Made by a program: the position numbers and the translations under genes
Notes under the pieces: model-generated
Told to the model about the DNA's origin: nothing
Databases searched by the model: none
What the model saw: only the letters and a program-made list of their open reading frames with translations
From: Actinomycetes bacterium
Lineage (GTDB): Bacteria; Actinomycetota; Actinomycetes; Actinomycetales; Cellulomonadaceae
DNA length: 13,065 nucleotides
Direction of reading: 5' to 3'
Assembly: GCA_023438885.1 (NCBI GenBank)
Contig: JAEXPS010000071.1
Span: forward strand, 1 to 13,065
Shown: piece after piece, positions 1-6,835 of the stretch
Numbering within the stretch: the stretch's first letter is position 1
Layout of the letters: every line of letters begins with the position of its first letter

Positions 1-16
1 ATCAGCGTGGCTCATC

Positions 17-84
17 GAGGGGTAGGTCTCTTCTCGGCTGGACGGTTGGTCGCACTTCCATCCTGCCGCCGGGACCTACCCCTC
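17..84. repeat. Inverted repeat with 12-bp perfect arms, upstream of the LCP cluster
   Basis: GAGGGGTAGGTC (17-28) is exactly complementary to GACCTACCCCTC (73-84), with 44 bases between the arms. It lies 58 bases before the first LCP start. No coding sequence in the 1-141 stretch can be supported. The spacing is too wide for an ordinary terminator. A pair of operator half-sites allowing DNA looping, or a structured leader for a neighbouring transcript, would fit. The symmetry is seen directly and the role is inference. Confidence 0.55.
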
Positions 85-129
85 CCTCACACCCCAGCCA
101 GCGTCAACAACCTCACGAGCCACAACACC

Positions 130-135
130 TAGCGT
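130..135 (+). promoter_or_regulatory. Probable -10 element (TAGCGT) of a leaderless promoter for the first LCP gene
   Basis: TAGCGT matches the actinobacterial TANNNT -10 pattern and sits 6 bases before the ATG at 142, so transcription would begin at the A of the start codon. There is no Shine-Dalgarno sequence before this ATG, which agrees with leaderless expression. No convincing -35 element is visible. Confidence 0.55.
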
Positions 136-141
136 CCTGCC

Positions 142-1417
142 ATGCCCCGCAGCGGCGCAGACGACGACACCACCTCGTGTCCTCCTCGCCACGCCCGCCG
201 CACGTGTGACCACCGCGTGCTGCGAGGGATCGCGTTCGCAGGCACGGCGACCCTGCTCTTCGGCGTCGCGTCCGCGGTGGCGCTGCTGCAGCGACTCAGC
301 TCGAACATCGACTACATCGACGTCGCCGGCCTGATGGGCGGGACCCCGCCGAGCACACTCCCGGCGGGTGCGACCGCCGCCGGGCCGACGACGGACCCGG
401 ATACCGTGGACCCCAGCGGCGGGCGGGCCGTCAACATCCTGGTCCTCGGCTCCGATCAGCGCGACGGTGCGAACGCGGATATCGGCGGCGAGGCGACCAC
501 GATGGCGTCGGACACGACGATCGTCGTCCACATCTCGGCCGACCGGTCCCGCGTCGAGCTCGTCTCGATCCCCCGCGACTCCCTCGTCGACATCCCGGCT
601 GCCAGGCGAGCAACGGCACGTGGACCGAGCCCGCCGACGACGAGATGTTCAACAAGGCCTTCGCGTTCGGATGGGAGGCGGGCGGCGACCTCGCCTCAGC
701 CGCCGCCTGCACCGGGCGCACCGTGCAGCAGAACACCGGGCTGAGGATCGACCACTTCGTCGTCGTCGACTTCGTCGGCCTCCGGTCGATGGTCGACGCG
801 ATCGACGGGGTCGAGATCTGCATCCCGGAGCACATGTACGACACGCAGATCCCCCTGGACCTGCAACCCGGCATGCAGACCCTGCGCGGCTACGACGCTC
901 TCCAGTTCGCGCGGTCCCGGCACAACAACCTGAACGACGGCAGCGACCTCGCCCGTATCGGCAACCAGCAGCGACTGATCGCCGCCTGGTCAACCAGGTG
1001 CTCTCGCGCGACGTGCTGACCAACCCGGTGCAGCTCACCGGGTTCCTCTCGGCGGCCACCAGGTCGCTCACGGTGGACAACGGCCTGAGCCTGACCACCA
1101 TGACCGGGCTGGCCTACAGCGCCCGGTCGATCCGGTCCGAGGACATCGTCTTCATGACCATCCCCGTTGCCGACTGGGCCACGGAGTGGGGCCGCGTCGT
1201 CTGGACCTCGAAGGCCGGGGCGGTCTGGGCGAACATGGCGGCCGATCAGCCGATCGCGCCCGACGTGGCACCACCTGCCGCCCCGCAGACCACGGCCGGG
1301 ACCACGGCGGAGCCCGCACCCGGAGAGGACCCCGTGCAGCCGGACCCGGGCCAGACGAGGCGCGCCGGCCGCGAGCCGTTCACCGGCGCGGACACCACGG
1401 CCGTCTGCACGGGCTGA
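142..1417 (+). pseudogene. LCP (LytR-CpsA-Psr) family glycopolymer ligase, broken by two frameshifts
   Basis: This is a near-copy of the intact LCP gene at 1510-2769. The first frame (from 142) encodes a short cytoplasmic start, one membrane segment (about residues 28-50) and the first half of the LCP domain, with GSDQRDG and SIPRDS motifs. The frame is lost between bases 599 and 600, where one C is missing from what should read GGCCTGC, removing a cysteine codon. It continues in another frame (MFNKAF, then FARSRH) until a second missing C between 986 and 987. The third frame then runs to TGA at 1415-1417. Adding both bases gives about 425 residues, close to the sister's 419. As written, the product stops at 744 after 200 residues and lacks the second half of the domain. 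The rest of the reading frame is well preserved, so inactivation is recent or the deletions are sequencing errors. Confidence 0.85.
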
Positions 1418-1470
1418 CGGCCACCAGCCCGCTGATCTGCACAATCCCTCCACCGGCTCCGCCCGCCGGC

Positions 1471-1483
1471 GCCGTGTCACGGC
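1471..1483. promoter_or_regulatory. 13-bp palindrome (possible operator) over the -35 region of the second LCP gene
   Basis: GCCGTGTCACGGC has 6-bp complementary arms around a single central T. A one-base loop cannot form a hairpin in RNA, so a protein-binding site on DNA is the more likely reading. It overlaps the candidate -35 hexamer GTGTCA (1474-1479). Short GC-rich palindromes do occur by chance in such DNA. Confidence 0.3.
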
Positions 1484-1503
1484 CGACGGCCCGCCCGTAC
1501 GAT
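1474..1503 (+). promoter_or_regulatory. Leaderless promoter of the second LCP gene (-35 GTGTCA, -10 TACGAT)
   Basis: TACGAT (1498-1503) fits TANNNT and lies exactly 6 bases before the GTG at 1510. GTGTCA (1474-1479) matches 4 of 6 bases of TTGACA with an 18-base spacer. The arrangement puts the transcript start on the first base of the start codon and decides between the possible starts of this gene. It also means that copy 2 can be expressed independently of the broken copy 1. Confidence 0.55.
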
Positions 1504-1509
1504 CGACGG

Positions 1510-2769
1510 GTGCCACAACCCGCGCGCCACGAGCTGCTGCCCCGACCCCGGGGCCCGCGTCACGCCCGCGCGCTGCACGGCCACTCCCTGCTCCGCGGCG
1601 TCGCGCTCGGCCTGACGACGGTGCTTCTCTTCGGGGTCTCGGCCGTCGCATTCCTGGGTCAACGGCTCAACTCGAACATCGACCACATGGACGTCGCCTC
1701 CCTAATGGGTGGCCCGGCTCCGACCAACGGCACCACGCCGACGCAGGACCCCGACCCTGTGGACCCCAGCGGCGGGCGGGCCGTCAACATCCTGGTCCTG
1801 GGATCCGACCAGCGTGACGGGGAGAACGGCGCCATCGGCGGCGAGGACCCCTCGATGGCCTCGGACACCACGATCGTCGTCCACATCTCGGCCGACCGGT
1901 CCCGCGTCGAGCTCGTCTCGATCCCCCGCGACTCCCTGGTCGACATCCCCTCCTGCGTCGCGAGCAACGGCACGACGACCGGCGCGGCGAAGCACGCGAT
2001 GTTCAACAAAGCCTTCGCCATCGGGTGGCAGGCCGGCGGTGACCTCGCCTCCGCCGCCGCCTGCACCGGACGCACCGTGCAGCAGAACACCGGGCTGACC
2101 ATCGACCACTTCGTCGTCGTCGACTTCTCCGGCTTCATGGCCATGGTCAACGCCGTCGACGGCGTCGACATCTGCATCCCCGAGGCGATGCGCGACACCT
2201 ACATCCCGCTGGACCTCCAGCCCGGCCAGCAGACCCTGGACGGCTACCAGGCGCTCCAGTTCGCCCGCTCCCGTCACAACAACGTGGGCAACGGCGGCGA
2301 CCTCGACCGCATCGGCAACCAGCAGCGACTGATCGCGGCCCTGGTCAACCAGGTGCTCTCGCGCGACGTGCTGACCAACCCCGGCAAGATCACGGGCTTC
2401 CTCTCGGCCGCCACCAGCTCGCTCACCGTCGACAACGGCCTGGACCTGGTCGACATGACAGGGTTGGCCTACAGCCTGCGGTCGATCCGCTCCGGAGACA
2501 TCGTCTTCATGACGATCCCGGTGGCCGCCGCGCCCGAGGATCGCAACCGCCTGGTCTGGAGCTCTGCCGCCAAGGACGTCTGGGCGAACATGGTCGCCGA
2601 CCAGCCCGTGGCGCCCGAGGTGGTGGCACCGCCGGCGGTCGAGACTCCGACCGGCGCGCCGACGGCAGGCGTGACGGCGCCTACCGTGCCCCAGCCGGTG
2701 CCCGGACAGACCCGGGAGGCCGGCAAGGAGCCCTTCACCGGCGCCGACACGACGGCCGTCTGCGGCTGA
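1510..2769 (+). CDS. LCP (LytR-CpsA-Psr) family cell-wall glycopolymer transferase
   Basis: This 419-residue protein probably transfers undecaprenyl-linked glycopolymers to peptidoglycan at the outer face of the membrane. It has a short basic cytoplasmic N-terminus, one membrane helix (about 28-50) and an LCP domain (about 92-282). Visible LCP motifs are GSDQRDG (98-104), the SDTT segment with D119, SIPRD (137-141), FARSRH (251-256) and the D-R-QQR stretch ending at 273; the conserved Arg and Asp residues bind pyrophosphate and metal in the family. Four cysteines (149, 185, 222, 418) would face outward and could form disulfides. A proline- and threonine-rich tail (about 366-400) ends in EPFTGADTTAVCG, a motif shared with copy 1. 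GTG at 1510 was chosen because of the leaderless promoter; the open frame continues upstream but overlaps the previous gene. The particular polymer cannot be told from sequence. Confidence 0.9.
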   Translation: MPQPARHELLPRPRGPRHARALHGHSLLRGVALGLTTVLLFGVSAVAFLGQRLNSNIDHMDVASLMGGPAPTNGTTPTQDPDPVDPSGGRAVNILVLGSDQRDGENGAIGGEDPSMASDTTIVVHISADRSRVELVSIPRDSLVDIPSCVASNGTTTGAAKHAMFNKAFAIGWQAGGDLASAAACTGRTVQQNTGLTIDHFVVVDFSGFMAMVNAVDGVDICIPEAMRDTYIPLDLQPGQQTLDGYQALQFARSRHNNVGNGGDLDRIGNQQRLIAALVNQVLSRDVLTNPGKITGFLSAATSSLTVDNGLDLVDMTGLAYSLRSIRSGDIVFMTIPVAAAPEDRNRLVWSSAAKDVWANMVADQPVAPEVVAPPAVETPTGAPTAGVTAPTVPQPVPGQTREAGKEPFTGADTTAVCG

Positions 2770-2807
2770 CGCGCGTGTTGCAGCGCAGGTCGCCGCACAG
2801 GGCTTCG

Positions 2808-2813
2808 TAGCAT
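2808..2813 (+). promoter_or_regulatory. Possible -10 element (TAGCAT) for the third LCP gene
   Basis: TAGCAT lies in the 89-base gap between the second and third LCP genes and would start a transcript near 2820, leaving a leader of about 39 bases that includes the AGGAGGG ribosome site at 2845-2851. No -35 hexamer is visible at normal spacing, so this rests on one hexamer only. Confidence 0.3.
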
Positions 2814-2858
2814 CGAACACACTGTCCACGGGGGCGGTGCGGGCAGGAGGGGGACCTG

Positions 2859-4226
2859 ATGGCCGACGATCGGCACGGCCCCTCGTCGGTGCCCCCGAGC
2901 TTCTCGCCACGCTCGCAGCCGCTGCGCCCGGCGAATGACGACGCCCGGGTCGTCGGCCGCCAGAACCCGCCGGCTCCTCCACGGGCGTCGGCACGCCGCC
3001 CGGCGCAGCCCGTCCGGCCCGCGACGAGCGGAGCCCCGCCCAGCATCCAGCCGGGATCCCGGCCGTCGCGTCCCGCCGCGCCCGTGGTGCACACCGGTGG
3101 CCCTGCGACCCGCGTCGACATCGCTCCCGTCTCCCCGTCGGCCACGAGGCCGTCGGCGCCCAACCCCAGGCAGGCCGCCTCGAGCCCACGCCGGGCCTCG
3201 TCGAACACCCGCCAGATGCCGGACAGGCCGGCGACCGGCAGCCCCTCCGGCGCTGCGGGCGTCCCGGAAGCCCCACGCCGCAGGCACCGGGTACGGGCGG
3301 TCGTCGTCGCGCTCGTGGTCCTCCTGGTCCTGGCCCTGGCGTGGCCGGTGGGCCTGGCGATCTGGGCCAACGGCCTGATCCAGCACACCGACGCCCTCTC
3401 GGGCGCCCCGGCGACCCCCGGAACCACGTACCTGCTGGTGGGCTCAGACGCACGGGGCGGCGGCGGCATCCCGGAGGACGGTGCTGAGGGGGTGCGCACC
3501 GACACGATCCTCCTGCTGCACAAGCCGGCCAGCGGCCCCACCGCGTTGATCTCGCTCCCGCGGGACACGTACGTCGAGATCGACGGCCACGGCCCGGCGA
3601 AGCTCAACGCGGCCTATGCCTATGGCGGCGCGCCGCTCCTGGTGCACACGGTCGAGCAGCTCACCGGGCTCACCGTCGACACGTATGCCGAGATCGGTCT
3701 CGGCGGCGTGGCCCGCGTCGTCGACGCCGTCGGCGGGGTGGAGCTCTGCTACGACCGCGACGTCAACGACCCCGAGTCCCAGATGGTCTGGACGGCGGGC
3801 TGCCACGTCGTCGACGGCGCGGCGGCCCTGCCCTTCGTCCGGATGCGCAAGGCCGACCCGGAGGGCGACATCGGCCGGGCGGCCCGTCAGCGGCAGCTGA
3901 TCCAGGCGGTCATGGGCACGGTGAACCCGACGTCGCTCGTCTGGCACCCGAGCCGCCAGGTGTCGCTGATCCGGGCCGGGACCGGCGCCTTGACGGTCGA
4001 CGAGGACGCGAACATCGTCGACCTCGCGAAGCTGGCCCTGGCGTTCCGCGCGGCGAACGGCGCGGGCGGCGTCACGGGGACGCCGCCGATCGCCAACCTC
4101 GACTACCGGCCGGGCGACATCGGCTCGACGGTGCTGCTGGACCCCGCGGCGTCCCCGGGCTTCTGGGCCTCGATCCGCGATGGCGAGCTGCCGCCGGGTC
4201 CCGTCGGCGGCTGGCCGACGAGCTGA
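2859..4226 (+). CDS. LCP family protein with a long proline/arginine-rich cytoplasmic N-terminus
   Basis: This 455-residue protein belongs to the same enzyme family as its two upstream neighbours but is clearly diverged from them. Residues 1 to about 140 are rich in Pro, Arg, Ala and Ser and look disordered; after the basic cluster RRRHR comes one membrane helix (about 146-169). The LCP domain spans about 189-352, with VGSDAR (194-199), RTDT (213-216), LPRDTYVEI (233-241), KLNAAYAYGG (248-257), FVRMR (326-330) and the D337-R340-R343-R345 stretch. These are the usual phosphate- and metal-binding positions. Cys297 and Cys315 may pair outside the cell. The ATG at 2859 follows AGGAGGG (2845-2851) by 7 bases. 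It is co-directional with the other LCP genes and probably serves envelope glycopolymer attachment; its substrate is unknown. Confidence 0.9.
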   Translation: MADDRHGPSSVPPSFSPRSQPLRPANDDARVVGRQNPPAPPRASARRPAQPVRPATSGAPPSIQPGSRPSRPAAPVVHTGGPATRVDIAPVSPSATRPSAPNPRQAASSPRRASSNTRQMPDRPATGSPSGAAGVPEAPRRRHRVRAVVVALVVLLVLALAWPVGLAIWANGLIQHTDALSGAPATPGTTYLLVGSDARGGGGIPEDGAEGVRTDTILLLHKPASGPTALISLPRDTYVEIDGHGPAKLNAAYAYGGAPLLVHTVEQLTGLTVDTYAEIGLGGVARVVDAVGGVELCYDRDVNDPESQMVWTAGCHVVDGAAALPFVRMRKADPEGDIGRAARQRQLIQAVMGTVNPTSLVWHPSRQVSLIRAGTGALTVDEDANIVDLAKLALAFRAANGAGGVTGTPPIANLDYRPGDIGSTVLLDPAASPGFWASIRDGELPPGPVGGWPTS

Positions 4227-4249
4227 CGGCGCCCCCGTCAGGCGCGCAG

Positions 4250-4271
4250 TGCCGGGCCGACGATCCCGGCA
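4250..4271. terminator. Bidirectional hairpin between the third LCP gene and purE
   Basis: TGCCGGG (4250-4256) and CCCGGCA (4265-4271) form a perfect 7-bp stem with an 8-base loop, inside the 53-base gap between two converging genes. There is no T-run on either side, as is common for GC-rich actinobacteria. Its position favours a shared terminator. Confidence 0.5.
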
Positions 4272-4279
4272 TCGACTCC

Positions 4280-4819
4280 CTACGCGGAGAACCCGGTCTG
4301 CGTCCCGCCCGACACCCGGGCGCGCAGCCGCTCGCCCTTGAGGTCCGCCTGGGCGTGCAGGTCGGCCTGGAACTTGACGAGGTCCGCCGCGAGCCGGCGC
4401 GCGGTCTCGTCGGTCCCCGAGGCGAGGATGCGGACGGCGAGCAGGCCGGCGTTGCGCGCCGCCCCGACCCCGACGGTCGCCACCGGCACACCGGCCGGCA
4501 TCTGGACGATCGACAGCAGGGAGTCGAGGCCGTCGAGGTGCGCGAGCGGGATCGGCACGCCCACCACGGGCAGCGTCGTCAGGGCCGCGAGCACCCCTGG
4601 GAGGTGGGCCGCTCCCCCGGCGCCGGCGATGATGAGCCGCAGGCCGCGCCCGACCGCGGTGCTCGCGTACGCCAGCGTCTTGTCGGGCTGCCGGTGGGCC
4701 GAGATCACGTCCACCTCGACGGGCACGTCGAACTCGGCGAGCGCGTCGGCGGCCGCCTGCATCACCGGCCAGTCCGAGTCCGAACCCATGAGAATCCCGA
4801 CGAGCGGCTGATCTGCCAT
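4280..4819 (-). CDS. purE: N5-carboxyaminoimidazole ribonucleotide mutase (PurE, class I)
   Basis: PurE converts N5-carboxy-AIR to carboxy-AIR (CAIR) in the cytoplasmic purine pathway. The 179-residue protein has the expected motifs: GSDSDW (12-17), SAHR (40-43, with the catalytic-type His42), AGAGGAAHLPG (65-75) and LDGLDSLLSIVQMP (95-108). Its length is slightly above the usual 160-170 residues because of a C-terminal tail. The ATG at 4819 was chosen because the GSDSDW strand begins right after it and GGGAGGG (4824-4830) lies just upstream; a longer open frame would run into the GtrA gene. The class I enzyme normally works with PurK (N5-CAIR synthetase), often encoded beside it, yet no purK is present between purE and the divergent GtrA gene or elsewhere in the window. 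Confidence 0.95.
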   Translation of the reverse strand: MADQPLVGILMGSDSDWPVMQAAADALAEFDVPVEVDVISAHRQPDKTLAYASTAVGRGLRLIIAGAGGAAHLPGVLAALTTLPVVGVPIPLAHLDGLDSLLSIVQMPAGVPVATVGVGAARNAGLLAVRILASGTDETARRLAADLVKFQADLHAQADLKGERLRARVSGGTQTGFSA

Positions 4820-4938
4820 GACGCCCTCCCTAGGTCGATGTGTCCCCATTGTCGCCGGGCCCGCGCCGGGCCGCCGTCCCGTCTCGCGGCCGGGGTCGTG
4901 CACGCGGCCTCGCCGGGAAGGGCGACAGGGGTGAGGGC

Positions 4939-4944
4939 TATCCT
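4939..4944 (+). promoter_or_regulatory. -10 element (TATCCT) of a leaderless promoter for the GtrA gene
   Basis: TATCCT sits 6 bases before the GTG at 4951 and fits TANNNT, placing the transcript start on the start codon. No ribosome binding site is seen at normal spacing, and no clear -35 is visible. It supports GTG 4951 over other in-frame starts. Confidence 0.55.
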
Positions 4945-4950
4945 CGCCGG

Positions 4951-5502
4951 GTGAGCGTGGACGACGAGCCTTTGGCAGCACCGACACTCGTCGCCGAGCC
5001 CGTCGAGACCAGGCGTAGCCGGCCGAGTCTCGACGACCTGCGCGAACGCCTGCGCGAGGTGGCCCGGTTCCTCGTCGTGGGAGGGGTCGCCTTCGTCGTC
5101 GACCTCGGCCTGTTCAACCTGCTGATGTACGGCCCCGGCCACGTGCTCGGGCACAAGCCGCTGACGTCGAAGGTCATCTCCGTGGTGGCCGCCACGCTCG
5201 TCTCCTGGGTGGGCAACCGGCTGTGGACCTTCTCGGCCCACCGCACCGACCGCCACGTGCGGGAGCTGGTGCTGTACGGCGTGATCAACGCGGTCGGCGC
5301 GCTGCTGCCCGTCGCCACGCTGGCGCTCTCCCGGTACGCGCTGCACCAGGCCGGACCGCTCGAGGACAACGTCGCCACGGTGGTCGGCATCGCGATCGCG
5401 ACGGTGTTCCGGTACGTCGGGTACAAGCTCTGGGTGTTCACCGGCACGCCGGACACCGAGGCCGCGCCCGCCGTCAAGCCCGCGAGCCAGCCGGTCTCCT
5501 GA
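4951..5502 (+). CDS. GtrA family four-helix membrane protein
   Basis: GtrA-like proteins are small membrane proteins linked to moving or supplying polyprenyl-phosphate-bound sugars for cell-surface polysaccharides; their exact activity is often unproven. The 183-residue product has four predicted helices at about 38-60, 70-88, 104-126 and 139-160. It shows the family pattern of aromatic, basic segments after helices 2 and 4: GNRLWTF (88-94) and GYKLWVF (157-163). Residues 1-37 form a charged cytoplasmic start and the last 20 a Pro/Ala-rich tail. GTG 4951 is chosen from the leaderless -10 element. It is divergent from purE and converges with a histidine kinase gene only 10 bases away. Being close to three LCP genes suggests, but does not prove, a role in the same envelope glycopolymer pathway. 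Confidence 0.85.
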   Translation: MSVDDEPLAAPTLVAEPVETRRSRPSLDDLRERLREVARFLVVGGVAFVVDLGLFNLLMYGPGHVLGHKPLTSKVISVVAATLVSWVGNRLWTFSAHRTDRHVRELVLYGVINAVGALLPVATLALSRYALHQAGPLEDNVATVVGIAIATVFRYVGYKLWVFTGTPDTEAAPAVKPASQPVS

Positions 5503-5516
5503 CGACCCGCCGTCAG
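5499..5516. terminator. Hairpin carrying the stop codons of both converging genes
   Basis: CTGACG (5499-5504) and CGTCAG (5511-5516) form a 6-bp stem with a 6-base loop. The left arm contains the TGA of the GtrA gene (5500-5502) and the right arm contains the reverse-strand TGA of the kinase gene (5513-5515). The gap between the genes is too short for separate terminators, so a shared weak terminator is plausible; the stem is short and has no T-run. Confidence 0.35.
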
Positions 5517-6832
5517 TGGCGGCGCTCGGGACGGGTGCGCACCGCCGCGCCGCGCGGCAGCACCACCTCGCGCCGCAGGCCGGCGGGGACCCCTGCCAGG
5601 AACAGGGCGAACACGGCGGGCCGGCGCTGCGCGAGCTCGAGGCGCCCGCCGTCGGCCGACGCCAGGTCCCGCGCCAGCGCCAGGCCGAGGCCGGTCCCCT
5701 TGCCGGACGTCGCACCGCGTTCGAAGATCCGCGGCGCGAGCTCGTCGGGCACGCCGACGCCCTCGTCGGAGACCTCCACCACGACGCCGCCGGACGGGCC
5801 GCCTGCCCGCGAGCGCACGCTGGTGGTGCCGGCGCCGTGCTTGAGCGAGTTCTCGATGAGCGTGGCCAGCACCTGGGCGAGCGCCCCCGGGGTCGCCAGC
5901 ACCTGCGTGGAGGCGTCCACGTCGAGGACCAGCCGGCGCCCGGCGCGCTCGAAGGTCGGCGCCCACTCCTCCTCCTGCTGGCGCACCACCTCGGCGAGCT
6001 GCACCGCCTCGGTGGTGCCCCCCTGCGCGCGCCGCGAGGTGGCCAGCAGGTCGTCGACCACGCGCACCAGCCGCTCCACCTGCTCGAGCGAGACCCGCGC
6101 CTCCTCGCGAACCTCCTCCTCGGACGCGACGAGCGAGATCTCCTCCAGCCGCATCGTCAAGGCGGTCAGCGGTGTGCGCAGCTGGTGGGAGGCATCCGAG
6201 GCGAACTGCCGCTCGGCGGCCAGCCGCCCGGCGAGGCGGTCGGCGGATCGGGACAGCTCGGCGGCGACGAGGTCGATCTCCTCGATGCCGGACTCCTCCA
6301 GCGAGGGCCGCACCTGGCCGGTGCCGAGCTGCTCCGCGGAGGCGGCGAGGTACACCAGCGGCCGGGAGATCCGGTTCGCCTGGAGCACCGCCATGCCGAT
6401 GCCCGCGGCGAACGCGACGAGGGCCGCGCCGATCACCAGGGCGATCACCCTCGCCGAGCGCCAGAAGAGGTCCCACCACGAGACGTACAGCAGCACGGTG
6501 GCCCCGCTGCTCGTCGTGTCCTGGACGGAGACCAGCCGGCCCGTCAGGTCGGGGCCGGCGCGGTACACCTGGTCGTCGAGGGTCCTCACCAGCACCGACG
6601 CTTCGATCTGACCGTTGCGGCCCACGTAGGGCTCGAGCATCGCGTCGGTGAGGTCGGCCGGCAGCGACTCGCGGAAGTCGACGGTGCGCACCACGCCGGC
6701 GGCACGGTCCTCGAGGCCGCGCATGTCGCTGTCGCGCACCAGCCGGGCGCCGAGGAACGCGAGGGGGAAGCCGAGCAGCACCACCGCGACGGTGACCGCC
6801 GCGATCGTCGCCAGCAGGACGCGGCGACGCAC
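5513..6832 (-). CDS. HAMP-domain sensor histidine kinase of an OmpR-type two-component system
   Basis: This 439-residue kinase probably senses an envelope signal and phosphorylates the regulator encoded just upstream. It has membrane helix 1 (about 5-29), an extracellular segment of about 95 residues, helix 2 (about 126-149), a HAMP linker (about 150-205) and a HisKA dimerisation domain with ASDASHQLRTPL, in which His216 is the phospho-acceptor. The ATPase domain has an N-box around Asn328 (ENSLKHG), DEGVG (356-360) and GKGTGLGLAL (377-386). The GTG start at 6832 lies 3 bases after the regulator's stop, so the two are almost certainly co-transcribed and translationally coupled. The sensor segment has no recognisable ligand-binding fold, so the signal is unknown. 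Confidence 0.9.
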   Translation of the reverse strand: MRRRVLLATIAAVTVAVVLLGFPLAFLGARLVRDSDMRGLEDRAAGVVRTVDFRESLPADLTDAMLEPYVGRNGQIEASVLVRTLDDQVYRAGPDLTGRLVSVQDTTSSGATVLLYVSWWDLFWRSARVIALVIGAALVAFAAGIGMAVLQANRISRPLVYLAASAEQLGTGQVRPSLEESGIEEIDLVAAELSRSADRLAGRLAAERQFASDASHQLRTPLTALTMRLEEISLVASEEEVREEARVSLEQVERLVRVVDDLLATSRRAQGGTTEAVQLAEVVRQQEEEWAPTFERAGRRLVLDVDASTQVLATPGALAQVLATLIENSLKHGAGTTSVRSRAGGPSGGVVVEVSDEGVGVPDELAPRIFERGATSGKGTGLGLALARDLASADGGRLELAQRRPAVFALFLAGVPAGLRREVVLPRGAAVRTRPERRH

Positions 6833-6835
6833 GTG

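Larger units (their letters stand above)
142..2769 (+). repeat. Tandem duplication of an LCP gene (copies 142-1417 and 1510-2769)
   Basis: The two copies align at a constant offset of 1353 bases from about 406. The offset becomes 1354 after base 599 and 1355 after base 986, so in the stretch I compared (406-1026) the only length differences are the two C deletions in copy 1. Exact shared runs include 517-584 with 1870-1937 (68 bases), 406-446 with 1759-1799 (41 bases) and 987-1026 with 2342-2381 (40 bases). The N-terminal ends and the linker before the C-terminus are more diverged. This points to a fairly recent duplication or to gene conversion within the LCP domain. Confidence 0.85.

Noticed and set aside
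1..15. Start of a minus-strand gene (ATG at 15, encoding MSHAD) leaving the window
   Set aside because: Only five codons are visible, with no ribosome site and no TANNNT at leaderless spacing. An upstream plus-strand gene ending at the TAG at 23-25 is equally possible, so neither is annotated.
598..990. Programmed ribosomal frameshifting as the explanation for the split LCP copy
   Set aside because: Two separate shifts would be needed, neither site has a slippery heptamer or obvious stimulatory structure, and the sister gene is in frame without them.
1702..3453. A minus-strand open frame of 583 codons opposite the LCP genes
   Set aside because: It has no motif or membrane pattern and overlaps two confident LCP genes on the other strand; it is a codon-bias shadow.
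4820..4950. A purine riboswitch or a purK remnant upstream of purE
   Set aside because: The 131 bases show no aptamer-like conserved bases I can recognise, and no PurK-like translation in any frame.
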